A stretch of 64,000 bases of DNA from Bdellovibrionales bacterium. GTDB taxonomy: Bacteria; Bdellovibrionota; Bdellovibrionia; Bdellovibrionales; JAMPXM01. The notes under the pieces were generated by a model. That model saw only the letters and a list, made by a program, of their open reading frames with translations, was not told where the DNA came from and searched no databases. This document shows, one piece after another, positions 1 to 8,700 of the stretch. The DNA is taken from the NCBI GenBank assembly GCA_016713885.1, contig JADJOF010000003.1, positions 372,001-436,000 of the forward strand. The letters run 5' to 3'. Position 1 is the stretch's first letter. Each line of letters begins with the position of its first letter. Position numbers and translations under genes: made by a program.

Positions 1-419
1 CAGCCCTCCTGCTCGCCGCGATGGCAATCAGCGCGTGTCAGACAGTTCCCTATCAAGGACAGGCACGAGACGTAAAGCGTCGACCGGGAGAAGGCGGGGT
101 GGTTGTGATTAAGGTCGATCATCGTCCAGAGGATCGCGACGTGGCAGAACAGAAAATGCGCTCCAACTGTGGAGCATTGGAAGTACGAGTTGAATCAGAA
201 GAAGAAGTGGTCGTCGGTCAAAAGACTGAAGGCTCAAGCCGCGATACCAATCGGGAAGCGGATAAGCAGCAGGTTGGGTCACTTTTCGGAATTCCGGTCG
301 TGAGTGGTGATGCTGGTGGTGTGGATTCACAAACATCGACGACGACGACACAGCTCAAAGAGTGGCAAATAGCATACAAGTGTGTCGCACCATCAGGTTC
401 GCCAAAGAAAGTGAAATGA
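1..419 (+). CDS. 5'-truncated lipoprotein of unknown function
   Basis: The reading frame is open from the first bases of the window and stops at 419. The in-window start contains a hydrophobic run ending in A-I-S-A-C, which looks like the end of a lipoprotein signal peptide with the acylated Cys at the lipobox. The true start codon therefore lies a few codons upstream of the window, and the ATG at 21 is probably internal. The mature part is about 125 residues, hydrophilic, with acidic and Thr-rich stretches and two further Cys. I do not recognise a family. It ends 9 bp before another lipoprotein gene on the same strand, so the two probably share a transcript. Confidence 0.6.
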   Translation, partial: ALLLAAMAISACQTVPYQGQARDVKRRPGEGGVVVIKVDHRPEDRDVAEQKMRSNCGALEVRVESEEEVVVGQKTEGSSRDTNREADKQQVGSLFGIPVVSGDAGGVDSQTSTTTTQLKEWQIAYKCVAPSGSPKKVK

Positions 420-428
420 GGTTGAGCC

Positions 429-1466
429 ATGAAGAGAAGTCTTACAGTTATTGCTTCATGTATAGCGACGATATTGATTTCCGCCTGCGAAAGTCAAAAA
501 CAGGAAGAATCAAATGATGCTGGAAAGCAATCGGCGGTCGATTTTAATGGCCAGTGGAAAACAGAGCTCATGGCATTTAAAACGGATCGCTGCGCCATGC
601 GCGCGGATTTTAGCAATGATGGGGTCGAGTTTGTCGTTACCGACTTCACAATCGGATGCGTCACCGGAGGCACCGAGGGACTTTATTTGCCTCTACGTTT
701 AAAGATCCTTTCGCGCAGCGATTTCACAGCGGATGAGCTTTCTGGGCTCCAAATGCCAGCGACAGCTCAGGTCCTCGCACTTGATCTGACATCACCGGGA
801 GGTGGAATCAGAGACTTGCGTCCGCGCGGTTGGATCGACACATCAAGTCCAGCCGTTCATCGGATCGAGATTGCGATTCAGCCGCACGACGTATCTCTCT
901 ACAACAGTTTTCATTTGAAAGCTGAAGCCAAAGCGGGTGGGGCGCTTGAGGTGCAGTCGGTGAGTATGACCGATGGCTGGTCGGTGAATGAACCAATCCT
1001 ATTTCAAAAAGGCACAGTGACCACTCCCGACTACTTGTACGGACGTTCTCCTTGGGAAAAATTCAATCTCCCGTACGGAGCCGTGGCGGCAGATAGCCTG
1101 CAAACCGCAAACTTTCTTTACTGCGTAGATCGAAAGTCCTCGCAGTTACTGGGAATCGTGCATCTGGCTGGTGTGCGCTATGCGATTTCGGGCGGTGCGA
1201 TTGGTGAAGTCGGCTTCATCGATCGATCGGGAGAGAACCGAGGCTACATGTGGCGGACAGATTCAGGGGCGAGATCGGCTCACAAAGGCTTTGTAAGCTA
1301 TTGGCTCAGCATGACCGGAGTCGGTGGTCGAACCAACTACTATTATTTCGAAGTTGCCGACGATGGACGCGGCTACCTGAGGTCTAGTAACGGGTATACC
1401 CGCATGCTGTGTCGGGCGACCGTCAACGACCCATTCCGCGGCTTCCCAGGATGGAATCCAGAATAA
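429..1466 (+). CDS. Predicted lipoprotein, unknown function
   Basis: A 345-residue protein with a clear lipoprotein signal peptide: basic start MKRSL, a hydrophobic core, and lipobox L-I-S-A-C near residue 20. It should be acylated and tethered to a membrane facing the periplasm. The linker after the Cys is rich in Glu, Gln and Asn. The rest is a soluble domain with several scattered Cys and many aromatic residues near the end (a YYYF run). No enzyme motif is recognised. It lies 9 bp behind the preceding lipoprotein gene and converges on the next gene. Confidence 0.7.
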   Translation: MKRSLTVIASCIATILISACESQKQEESNDAGKQSAVDFNGQWKTELMAFKTDRCAMRADFSNDGVEFVVTDFTIGCVTGGTEGLYLPLRLKILSRSDFTADELSGLQMPATAQVLALDLTSPGGGIRDLRPRGWIDTSSPAVHRIEIAIQPHDVSLYNSFHLKAEAKAGGALEVQSVSMTDGWSVNEPILFQKGTVTTPDYLYGRSPWEKFNLPYGAVAADSLQTANFLYCVDRKSSQLLGIVHLAGVRYAISGGAIGEVGFIDRSGENRGYMWRTDSGARSAHKGFVSYWLSMTGVGGRTNYYYFEVADDGRGYLRSSNGYTRMLCRATVNDPFRGFPGWNPE

Positions 1467-1547
1467 AGTTCTCTCCTGTCTGTCGCGGTGGCTTCGACCC
1501 AAGTCGCCGCGGCGGATATTTTCAGCCGCTTTGAAATCAACAGGTCG

Positions 1548-1997
1548 CTACTCAGCACTTCCGGCTTCGAGGTTCACGTTCGAACCGTCTTTCAATTCCG
1601 TGAAGACAATGGGGTAGGAGATAACCACGACACTGTCTTTTTCTGGCTTCGGAAAAGTCCAGGTTTTTGAACCGTTGAGAACACAGGCGATCAGAGCTTC
1701 GTTTTTTAAGGTCGTCTTCGTCTTATCGAGGACGGCTTTTTCAACCTGCCCCGCGGATCCGATCGTCCACTCGATCTGCAATTTGCCTTCGGTTTTTGGT
1801 TCTGTTCTGCGCGCCACGTTGTAGCAATCTCGCATCACGATCTCATGTTCGCGAACTGTCGCTCTGACTGCTTCACGAAATGGCTGTTCTTTCGGTTGGT
1901 CTTCTGATGATTTGAAGAGTGGGCCTTTGCTTGCGCACGCGACCAAGGTGAGGACACCCAATACAGAAGAGAAAAGCCGATGGTTAAAAGTTCTCAA
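1548..1997 (-). CDS. Lipoprotein with AgmX/PglI-like C-terminal domain
   Basis: The preferred start is a TTG at 1997. It has a GAGGA Shine-Dalgarno 5 nt upstream (2003-2007) and gives a textbook lipoprotein signal (L-T-L-V-A-C). A longer ATG start at 2054 would overlap the upstream gene and lacks this logic. The C-terminal ~100 residues (R-x-C-Y, then a G-K-L-x-I-x-W-T-I-G-x-x-G-x-V pattern, two Cys, and W-T-F-P-K-P) resemble the TonB-like C-terminal domain of the AgmX/PglI group found in myxobacteria and Bdellovibrio relatives. Such domains often occur in envelope and motility proteins. The partner here is unknown. The gene sits 40 bp downstream of a beta-barrel gene on the same strand, so co-transcription is likely. 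Confidence 0.6.
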   Translation of the reverse strand: MRTFNHRLFSSVLGVLTLVACASKGPLFKSSEDQPKEQPFREAVRATVREHEIVMRDCYNVARRTEPKTEGKLQIEWTIGSAGQVEKAVLDKTKTTLKNEALIACVLNGSKTWTFPKPEKDSVVVISYPIVFTELKDGSNVNLEAGSAE

Positions 1998-2037
1998 AAA
2001 AGTCCTCGCATTTTGAAGGTGCTGGCCAGTCTTGGTC

Positions 2038-2688
2038 CTAAAAGCTGATCCCAAGATAGATATTCAGTCCGAAGTAGGCGCGATCTGTCAACGTTGCATC
2101 TTTCACTCTGTTCATACGAGATTGGGTGTCCAACTGATTGCTGCCTGAGAGAGACTCGTTTGTGATACTTGTCGACATCGGCATTGCGTAGCCGATCCAA
2201 TCGATGGCAAGAACAACATCTCGAGACGACTCCCATTGATTTCCTAGTGCGATCACCGCAGCTGTGGACTTTCCCTCAAAGTCACTCGAGTCGGTATCGG
2301 TTCGATAAGAATAGGTAACACTTCTTTGACTCAAGCCGCCCTTGAGATACAGCGTCAAGCCCACAAAATACTTGTACTGGATACCGAAGTTGAGCCCTTC
2401 AAGATGTCGTCTTCCGGCATTATCGTATGAAGTATTAAAAATAGGTCTTTCGATTTCGAAAAGCATTCGCGAATTCGAATTCAGCTTTAGCTCGAAGGCT
2501 ACTCCTGGAGTGAGTTCGGCACAGCATCCAACCGGTCCAGATTGTAGATTCACTCCGAGCGGTTTCGCTAAAACAGAGAACCTGCTATCTGGATTTGGCT
2601 CGTCTTCCGATGCCAGAGCAGATATTGGGGTTCCGAGAATGAAGTAGACGGAAGCGATCAATAGTGCCAGCATTCGTTTTTCCGTCAT
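2038..2688 (-). CDS. Outer-membrane beta-barrel protein
   Basis: The start is placed at ATG 2688 because a GGGAG Shine-Dalgarno sits about 6 nt upstream. The frame stays open 19 codons further, but those residues are not signal-like. The start gives MTEKR plus a hydrophobic core ending in A-L-A-S, a Sec signal peptide. The mature protein alternates polar and hydrophobic residues, is rich in Gly, Tyr and Ser, and ends in I-S-F with a terminal Phe, as expected for a small outer-membrane barrel assembled by BAM. About 216 residues. No specific porin family is recognised. It is upstream of the AgmX/PglI-like lipoprotein gene. Confidence 0.65.
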   Translation of the reverse strand: MTEKRMLALLIASVYFILGTPISALASEDEPNPDSRFSVLAKPLGVNLQSGPVGCCAELTPGVAFELKLNSNSRMLFEIERPIFNTSYDNAGRRHLEGLNFGIQYKYFVGLTLYLKGGLSQRSVTYSYRTDTDSSDFEGKSTAAVIALGNQWESSRDVVLAIDWIGYAMPMSTSITNESLSGSNQLDTQSRMNRVKDATLTDRAYFGLNIYLGISF

Positions 2689-2820
2689 AGGTCTCCCGTA
2701 AAGGTGATGGTTTAAAATGGTAGTCTGACTTTTGAAAGTAGTCACATAAATCGGTGTCCAACAAATGGATCAATCCGCCAGGTGCCGCTATAGACGGCGA
2801 TCCGGTCGTGAGGAACTGCG

Positions 2821-3168
2821 ATGAAAACATTTTTAGCGCTCTATACCTGTGCTGAGGATAGCCAAAACCACGAAGCGTGGAAGCAGCTAGCGCCAGAGGT
2901 ACAAAAAGAACGCATGCAAGCCGGCATGGCCGCTCGTGAGCAGTGGCTCGAAAAGTATAAAGAGCAGATTGTAAGCCAGGGCTCATCCTTGGGAGAGAAA
3001 ACAAAGTTTGTCGATAGTCACGGAGTTCGCGATCTCCCTCGTCAGATGGGAGCGTTCATTGTCGTTCGAGCGCAGTCTCACGACGAGGCAGCGAAAATGT
3101 TTTTAGCGCATCCACACTTTGCGATTTTTCCTGGCGACGGCGTTCAGATCATCGAGTGTCTTGATTGA
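2821..3168 (+). CDS. YCII-related domain protein
   Basis: A 115-residue cytoplasmic protein starting MKTFLALYT and ending with the pattern A-K-M-F-L-A-H-P-H-F ... I-x-E-C. That is the layout of the YCII/DGPF-related ferredoxin-like fold: an N-terminal strand, a central helix (W-x-x-L-x-P-E), G-A-F-I-V-V-R-A-x-S and a terminal H-P/E-I pair. Members are small dimeric proteins, sometimes with weak enzymatic activity, and the substrate here is unknown. It stands alone, divergent from the barrel gene. Its 3' end overlaps the annotated end of the convergent TIGR02147 gene, an overlap that disappears if that gene really stops at 3218. Confidence 0.7.
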   Translation: MKTFLALYTCAEDSQNHEAWKQLAPEVQKERMQAGMAAREQWLEKYKEQIVSQGSSLGEKTKFVDSHGVRDLPRQMGAFIVVRAQSHDEAAKMFLAHPHFAIFPGDGVQIIECLD

Positions 3169-4052
3169 GCCTCTATTGGCCATGGCCTACGGCTAGGGTC
3201 TTGTGACCCTAAAGAAGTTATTCGAAACCCAGACGACTCTTGTTGGGTTCTTGCTCTCTTTGCAATCTCAACGAACTCATCGCGTGCTTTGCCAAAAAGC
3301 GCGACGAGGCGGTTGTGATCGTCTTCGTTGACGGCAAAGCTCCCCATGAAAAACTGGCAGGGCTTGTATCGAGCCGGGTGCTCAAGGATCTCGTGCGTGA
3401 GATCAAGTCCGACTCGGTAGACGCGAAACGACGTGAGGTCATACGGGTCCGGAGTCAGATGAATGTACTCCGTCACTTTGTAGCCATCGGTGGTCTGCGC
3501 TAAGATTCCTTGTTCAAGAAGTGCTTCAAGCTGAGACTCGATCTCGCGAATTGAGACGTCGTGAATGAGTCGCTCTTGAATCCAATTGGGATCAGCGCGA
3601 AATCCTTTTAACTTCGCGAGGTCAAGAATCGTCGATGCAAGCCAGTTCTGTAGAGTTCTCTCTGAGCCGATCGACGAGGTGTGGTCCGAGAGGTACTGCT
3701 GTAGATCAGTCTTTCTTGCTTTCAGCGAGCCGAGAATCCCTGAGTAGTATTCTTTAAGCATCGGCTCTTCGATCAAGTCGCGCGAAACAAGGGTTGCGAA
3801 GTATTGCATCTCTGAATCATCAAGCGAGAAGAGGCTAGAGATAGCAGCCACTTTGTCGAGACTGATGTGTCTCTTCTCATCCATGATGTGCTTCAGATAG
3901 GTTCTGTTGACCTTCAGTTTTGTCGCACAATACTGAAGAGAAAAACTCGGTTTCTTTTTCTTGCCGTACGCGAACATAGCTTTGATGAACGGGCGGTAGT
4001 TCGCAAACGTCGTGATTTCAGGTCTCATGGAATCCTCGGGTGCGCTCATCAT
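3144..4052 (-). CDS. TIGR02147 family protein (putative regulator)
   Basis: The N-terminal part (F-A-N-Y-R-x-F-I-K-A-M-F, K-K-x-x-P-S-F-S, K-H-I-M-D-E-K-R-x-x-S) matches the TIGR02147 family. That family is known mainly from Bdellovibrio relatives and Fibrobacter and has an N-terminal helix-turn-helix-like region; its targets are unknown. Two starts are possible: ATG 4052 behind GAGGTGG, and ATG 4028 behind GAGGA. An imperfect repeat of about 12 bp duplicates the ribosome-site region. The end is odd. After E-S-S-G-F the frame runs 26 more residues through a hairpin into the neighbouring gene. Removing one C from the CCC at 3228-3230 would give G-F-E-stop at 3218 and the family's usual length near 270. 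I suspect a one-base indel. Confidence 0.8.
   Translation of the reverse strand: MMSAPEDSMRPEITTFANYRPFIKAMFAYGKKKKPSFSLQYCATKLKVNRTYLKHIMDEKRHISLDKVAAISSLFSLDDSEMQYFATLVSRDLIEEPMLKEYYSGILGSLKARKTDLQQYLSDHTSSIGSERTLQNWLASTILDLAKLKGFRADPNWIQERLIHDVSIREIESQLEALLEQGILAQTTDGYKVTEYIHLTPDPYDLTSFRVYRVGLDLTHEILEHPARYKPCQFFMGSFAVNEDDHNRLVALFGKARDEFVEIAKRARTQQESSGFRITSLGSQDPSRRPWPIEAQSRHSMI
3194..3211. terminator. Hairpin between convergent genes
   Basis: TAGGGTC, a TTGT loop, then GACCCTA forms a perfect 7-bp stem. It lies just past the position (3218) where the TIGR02147 gene probably ends. It lacks a long T tract, so factor-independent termination is uncertain. Its location inside the annotated tail of that gene is itself evidence that the tail is not real coding sequence. 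Confidence 0.45.
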
Positions 4053-4245
4053 TTCCACCTCGGGTGCGTCTACTCAGTGATCAGCTTGAGGATAGAATCG
4101 CGCTATGAGTTCAACCAATTGAAATGACGAGAAGATTGATAATCTGTCGCCTGTAAGACAGCGCTAAGTGCTGTCGTGTGGAAACGAGCGCTTTCATTTC
4201 TCATGCAGTGCGTTATCATGCGCGAACCCAATGAAGGAGTTTTAC

Positions 4246-4650
4246 ATGAAGAGTCTATTCGCACTTGTTGCATGTTTGTTTGTGCTGCCGCTAGGCGCAT
4301 CCGCTTCGCCGAGCAAATCCGTTCAGTCAGTGAACTGTACTTCACCCGCCATGCTTGCTGGAGGATCGACGATCGTTGAGGGTCAGCTTGATCTGACACT
4401 TCAACCGAGCGGGCAGTTTCTTGCTGAGGGCAAGCTTGCAGTGTCGATCAAATCAGGCCGCCGAGTTCTGTATTCAAGTGAGGCCCTCAGTGTCCGCGGT
4501 ATTTATGACAACGTCGGTGGAACTGAGTACGCGCATCTCGGCGCCGTCGATAATGCAGACGTCGAGAGTCTTTATTTGAACTTCAGTGAGAGCGATCTGA
4601 GCGGCGTTGAGTACAAAGGCGTACGTTATCCACTGAATTGCGTAAACTGA
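4246..4650 (+). CDS. Small secreted protein, unknown function
   Basis: The start at ATG 4246 follows AAGGAG at a spacing of 6 nt and yields a Sec signal peptide (MKSLFALVACLFVLPLGASA). The frame is open further upstream, but nothing there resembles a signal. The mature protein of about 114 residues has two Cys, near its start and its end (V-N-C-T-S and L-N-C-V-N), which could form a disulfide. In between are beta-rich repeats of the type L-x-L-T-L-Q-P-S-G. No family is recognised. A short palindrome (GACAGC/GCTGTC, 4158-4176) upstream could be an operator. A strong terminator follows at 4708-4738. Confidence 0.65.
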   Translation: MKSLFALVACLFVLPLGASASPSKSVQSVNCTSPAMLAGGSTIVEGQLDLTLQPSGQFLAEGKLAVSIKSGRRVLYSSEALSVRGIYDNVGGTEYAHLGAVDNADVESLYLNFSESDLSGVEYKGVRYPLNCVN

Positions 4651-4707
4651 ACGGCGTAAATTAAGCCCCTAGGCGTGTTCCCCCGCGCCGCCACGTGATT
4701 TGCACGT

Positions 4708-4738
4708 CACCCAGTGCCCCTGCGCTGGGTGTTTTTTT
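4708..4738 (+). terminator. Rho-independent terminator
   Basis: CACCCAG and CTGGGTG form a perfect 7-bp stem around a 10-nt loop, followed directly by seven T residues. It lies about 58 bp after the secreted-protein gene and before the convergent response regulator. Confidence 0.85.
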
Positions 4739-4770
4739 ATCTCAAATGGCGTTTCTCAAACTCGTCAGAC

Positions 4771-5145
4771 CTACAAGCAAGAGGCGGCCCGTTCGACAAT
4801 GGTGTTCAGGCGCAGCGGTTTTGTCAGAATATGTTTGGGATAGTTCATGCGCTCATGCATCTCGTTAGAACAATCGGCGCTCATGACAACAACTGGAATT
4901 TCGCGGATACGCTCACACTGACTTTGTTCTCGACGAAACTCGTATCCATCCATGACCGGCATCTGTGCGTCTAGAAAAATAAGGTCTGGAAGCCGCGTCA
5001 GGCCTGTCAAAAGCGATAGCGCCGCTCGACCGTTCTCAGCGGAGATGACCGAAAATCCATTTCCCTCGAGTGCGGTGGTCAGGAGAAGACAATTATCAAC
5101 GGAGTCATCGATAATGAGAATAAGTTTTTCAGCATTTATAATCAT
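4771..5145 (-). CDS. Single-domain response regulator (CheY-like)
   Basis: The 124 residues are one receiver domain and nothing else. The acidic pair is D13-D14, the phosphorylation site is D59 in F-L-D-A-Q-M-P-V-M-D-G, the switch Ser is S89 and the conserved Lys is K109 in T-K-P-L. It receives phosphate from a sensor kinase and, lacking an output domain, must act through protein contacts. It is transcribed divergently from a histidine kinase gene only 74 bp away, the obvious candidate partner. Two Cys near the middle (S-Q-C and D-C-S) are not family features. Confidence 0.85.
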   Translation of the reverse strand: MIINAEKLILIIDDSVDNCLLLTTALEGNGFSVISAENGRAALSLLTGLTRLPDLIFLDAQMPVMDGYEFRREQSQCERIREIPVVVMSADCSNEMHERMNYPKHILTKPLRLNTIVERAASCL

Positions 5146-5219
5146 AGTGCGGTACTCCTACCACATTGGTCCGCTTGCTGTACGAAGATTGCTGGGCTCG
5201 TGATGCCGAGAGGTTTAAA

Positions 5220-6350
5220 ATGCTATACGAATTTCTAGAGAGTCATCGCACCGAAATTTTAGCACTCGCCGAAGAGAAGACGCTCTTACTTGCGGGGCCG
5301 CTCCCATCCTCAATCGAGCTCGAGAGGGGATTGCCGGTTTTTTTCGAACATCTCATTCAATATCTCAGAAACTCGAGAAGAGACAATGAAGAGTCTAGGA
5401 TCGTCGCAGGTGCAGCTGAGCACGGCCGCGAGCTCTTGCGACTCAACTATACGCTCTCCCATGTTGTGCACGCGTACGGCGCTATGTGCCAGGCGGTGAC
5501 CGAGCTTGCGCAGCGTCGTCATGCGGTTATTTCTGCACAAGAGTTTAACGATTTGAATATGTGCCTTGATATCGCAATTGCCTCTGCGGTCTCTGAGTTT
5601 CAGTACCACTCGGTACAGGCCAGCGAAGAGCGCGAAGTTCAGCATTTAGGAATTCTCGTGCATGAACTGCGGAACGCTCTTTCAAGTGCGACGGTCGCGC
5701 AAGATATGATTCAACAGGGCCTAGTCGGGAATAGTGGAAGTACAGCAAAGGTGCTCGTCGCCAACTTGGCGAGAATGCGGCATCTGATCGATCGGTCGTT
5801 GTCGGATTTGCGAATGCGCGCCGATCCACAACTGCACATCGAAAAGTTCAATGTGATTGAACTTATGGATCAGATTCTTTTAACCGCTCAAGGTGAGGCT
5901 CGTACAAAGCGACAGACGTTAAGAAATGAAAGTGCAAAAGAAATCGAGCTTGAAACCGACCGTCAGCTCTTGCTTTCGGCGATCGCGAACCTGATTCAAA
6001 ATGCGTTAAAGTATTCAAAAGTCGGTGGGCTCATTGTCGTTCGCGCGGCACCGTCTGGGAAAAATGTGGTTATTGAAGTTGAGGACGAATGCGGTGGGCT
6101 CAATTCTGACGCGATTAAAAACTTGTTTAAGCCGTTTGTTTCTGGTGGCTTCGACCAAACTGGCCTCGGCTTAGGCTTAACGATCGTTCAGCGAGCCGTC
6201 ACCATGCTTCAAGGCAAGATCTCGCATCATAACAATCCGGGTAGAGGCTGTGGATTTCGAATCGAAGTCCCCAAGGTCCTTGTTCCTGTCCCCGCGAATC
6301 GCGCCGTCGAGGGCCTCTCCTCCGCGCATCCAAAACCCAGTCGTTCTTGA
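5220..6350 (+). CDS. Soluble sensor histidine kinase with RsbRD-like N-terminus
   Basis: Start ATG 5220 has GAGAGG about 7 nt upstream; an earlier in-frame start at 5166 lacks one. There is no membrane segment. Residues ~1-135 are helical and resemble the RsbRD/globin-like sensor N-terminus (E-I-L-A-L-A-E-E ... L-P-V-F-F-E-H-L). The dimerisation box has the phosphorylated His at H148 (V-H-E-L-R-N). The ATPase domain follows, with N box (N-L-I-Q-N-A), G1 (D-E-C-G-G-L), F box (L-F-K-P-F) and G2 (G-L-G-L-G-L). Family knowledge predicts autophosphorylation of the His and transfer to a receiver. The divergent single-domain regulator next door is the likely acceptor. The cue is unknown. Confidence 0.82.
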   Translation: MLYEFLESHRTEILALAEEKTLLLAGPLPSSIELERGLPVFFEHLIQYLRNSRRDNEESRIVAGAAEHGRELLRLNYTLSHVVHAYGAMCQAVTELAQRRHAVISAQEFNDLNMCLDIAIASAVSEFQYHSVQASEEREVQHLGILVHELRNALSSATVAQDMIQQGLVGNSGSTAKVLVANLARMRHLIDRSLSDLRMRADPQLHIEKFNVIELMDQILLTAQGEARTKRQTLRNESAKEIELETDRQLLLSAIANLIQNALKYSKVGGLIVVRAAPSGKNVVIEVEDECGGLNSDAIKNLFKPFVSGGFDQTGLGLGLTIVQRAVTMLQGKISHHNNPGRGCGFRIEVPKVLVPVPANRAVEGLSSAHPKPSRS

Positions 6351-6384
6351 GTCAGAGAAATAGGAATCGTAAGGGTTCCCACTT

Positions 6385-6708
6385 TCAATGACCACGTCGC
6401 TGCCGCTCACTTTTCGATTCACGAGTTTCCACTTCGTCGAGAGCGGGCATATCGCGTTTTAAATCTTTTGAAAAAATGAACTTCCCATCAAGACGACGGC
6501 ATTTGGCCTCATCGGTTAGCGAGTCCGCTCGGTACTGCACTTTGTTTATGAGGCAGGTCCAGCCAGAGTTCGGATACTTCTCAAGATGGCTCTGGAGTGA
6601 ACTCGGACTTTCTTTTGCCTCCGGCCCTTCTGATTTTGCCACCGTTGGCACAATCGCCAAGATGAGACATGACAGGGAACAAGCAAAGAGGGTCTTCACA
6701 AAATTCAT
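6385..6708 (-). CDS. Small secreted protein, unknown function
   Basis: The start at 6708 is supported by GGAG 6 nt upstream. A Sec signal peptide (MNFVKTLFACSLSCLILAIVPTVA) precedes a short mature chain of about 80 residues with two Cys (W-T-C-L and A-K-C-R) that could pair. The tail is strongly charged (K-S-E-R-Q-R-R). No family is recognised. It converges on the histidine kinase gene with about 35 bp between the stops. Confidence 0.6.
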   Translation of the reverse strand: MNFVKTLFACSLSCLILAIVPTVAKSEGPEAKESPSSLQSHLEKYPNSGWTCLINKVQYRADSLTDEAKCRRLDGKFIFSKDLKRDMPALDEVETRESKSERQRRGH

Positions 6709-6842
6709 CGCAACTCCGTGGGCCGAAAGGTCTGGGACCTGTTATGTGTTAAGTTTAAAAGGACGTCGGAATCATGGGAAGAGAAAATGGCGGGCGGATA
6801 GTAGCTTTCCTGCGCCGTGATCTCTTAAAACCTACGTTGCGC

Positions 6843-8570
6843 CTATGCGCTGGTTCGGCCTCGCGTCGGCGCGGTGCCGCCATCGCACCACTTCAGAAAG
6901 TCGGCCAAATCATTGTCGGAGCCAAGCGCACCCACTTCATTGATCAAAGTCCTCGGTGCTAAACAGTAGAAGCGGCTCCGCGCGCGAGTGACGGCAACGT
7001 TCAAACGTCTTCCGTCTCCGAGGAATTCTTTTGCGCCGGTTTTAGCGGAGTTTCTCTCGACTCCGAACGAGAACACCATCGCCTCTCGTTCTTGGCCTTG
7101 AAAGCGTTCGACGGTGTCGACCGTGATTTTTCGTGCATCTTCAAGTCCCAGTTTTTCCTGAAGCTTGGCGCAGATGGCGCCAGCGTGCGCGCGGTGAGGT
7201 GAAACAACTCCGATTTCTCCTGATTCGAGTCCGCCTTGTCTTCGAAGGCCTGCGACAATTTCAGCAACCAAGGTCGCCTCAGTTGGATTTGCGTTCGAAG
7301 TCGAACGTCCGTTATGCGAAAGGAGGTTTACTTGCTCACCTTTGAGCATCGCGTTCGTAAATGACCGGCCCGTTAAGATGTCGCGGCTATGAACGCTCTC
7401 GTGCGGCCGCAAGCGTCCTTGATAAAATCGCCTCGACGACCAATCTTGTATGCTCGCGTTCATGCGGTACTGGGTTTCAAGCATCGGGAACTGACCGTTC
7501 GAAATCGCGTACGAGAAGATATCTTCGGCTGGCAAAGACGCTGTTGACGTTTGCATGACTGGCGGAAGTTGCCGATGATCGCCGAACATAATAATTCTGG
7601 CCGATAGTTTCGCGAGGTAAGGGGAGAAGAAGATCGGGACCTGGCTCGCTTCATCGATGATCAGAACGTCAATCTCTGGTGTTGAGCCCGAGAGCATCCA
7701 CGAATGCATCGTCGCTGCGTAGAGCTGGTAGTGCCTTGGGCATTTGCCTAGGCTCTCATGAATCAGCGCCGTCACATCGGTGGGCGAATAGAGCGCGCTC
7801 GAGACCTTTCCGCTGTCGCTTGAGATGCGAACGCAGCGATCCTCGCTGACGCCTGACTTCAGGACTTTCGATAGGGCGTTGTCGACGGCCGCGTGCGATA
7901 GCGCAGCAAGGCCGACGCGCAGGCCTTGGCTCATCGCTGTCTTGATCAAGGTGATGAGAACGTGGGTTTTACCAGTTCCCGGTGGGCCCTGTATCAAGCC
8001 GTTCAGATCGTTCTCGATGATGAAGCGAAGTGCTTCCGTCTGCGACTTGTTGAGGCGCCCGGCTTGAGTGGTCAATGCCGAAAGGAGGTTAGGCCTGTTA
8101 ATCGCGGTCCGATCGGGAACTGTCGGTTCAAGCGCAAACTCTCTGAGCTTTCGCGCAACGCGCCTATGAATGTCGGCCATGCTTGTCGGGAAGAGGAATA
8201 GCTCATCGCCCCTTTGCAAATCGAGTTTTCGTCCTGGGACGACGATCTCGATTCGTCCTGGCGCCGGGAACTGTACGGATCGAATTTTAGTCGTATTCCC
8301 ATTTTTCTTCAGTCGGGTGGTGCCGGGAGCAACTTGCGCGATTTCGACGATATCGCCGACACGGAAGCGGCTGAAATAGATTTTTTCCGCCGTTAGAACT
8401 AAGTCCTCACTCGCGTTTCGCCCTGAGACCTTTAGCGGTCCTAAGATCTCGCCGCTTGCCGAAAGGTCATCGAGACCAGCCGAGTGAATCTGGGCAAAAC
8501 GGTGATTGTCGTAGCCGATCTCTCGACCAATAAAATCCACGAGCTCCGCAATGCTCAGCTTGTCCGCCAT
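6843..8570 (-). CDS. UPF1-like superfamily 1 helicase
   Basis: 575 residues with all the main SF1 helicase motifs. Motif I is G-P-P-G-T-G-K-T near 195-202, motif II is I-D-E-A-S-Q near 300, then G-D-H-R-Q-L-P-P, E-T-Q-Y-R-M-N, V-E-R-F-Q-G-Q-E-R-E and V-A-V-T-R-A-R. A ~150-residue N-terminal beta-rich region precedes the motor, as in UPF1/IGHMBP2-type and bacterial AAA_11/AAA_12 helicases. It should unwind nucleic acid with ATP in the cytoplasm; RNA or DNA preference cannot be told. It has no fused nuclease. It follows the TIR and NTPase genes on the same strand after a 130-bp gap, so it may be a third member of that cluster or simply a neighbour. Confidence 0.85.
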   Translation of the reverse strand: MADKLSIAELVDFIGREIGYDNHRFAQIHSAGLDDLSASGEILGPLKVSGRNASEDLVLTAEKIYFSRFRVGDIVEIAQVAPGTTRLKKNGNTTKIRSVQFPAPGRIEIVVPGRKLDLQRGDELFLFPTSMADIHRRVARKLREFALEPTVPDRTAINRPNLLSALTTQAGRLNKSQTEALRFIIENDLNGLIQGPPGTGKTHVLITLIKTAMSQGLRVGLAALSHAAVDNALSKVLKSGVSEDRCVRISSDSGKVSSALYSPTDVTALIHESLGKCPRHYQLYAATMHSWMLSGSTPEIDVLIIDEASQVPIFFSPYLAKLSARIIMFGDHRQLPPVMQTSTASLPAEDIFSYAISNGQFPMLETQYRMNASIQDWSSRRFYQGRLRPHESVHSRDILTGRSFTNAMLKGEQVNLLSHNGRSTSNANPTEATLVAEIVAGLRRQGGLESGEIGVVSPHRAHAGAICAKLQEKLGLEDARKITVDTVERFQGQEREAMVFSFGVERNSAKTGAKEFLGDGRRLNVAVTRARSRFYCLAPRTLINEVGALGSDNDLADFLKWCDGGTAPTRGRTSA

Positions 8571-8700
8571 GCCAACGCATCGGCTGATCGCTCTCTCTGA
8601 CTTAAGATAAATTGATTAAGTCCACATTTCCTTCGCCAATACGTATCGAACTGCGACGGAGCGAATAAAACCTTAAGAAGCTGAGTTGGTGATGAGCTGT

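Noticed and set aside
1548..2054. ATG 2054 as start of the AgmX/PglI-like lipoprotein
   Set aside because: It overlaps the upstream gene and puts a hydrophilic stretch before the lipoprotein signal. TTG 1997 has a well-placed Shine-Dalgarno.
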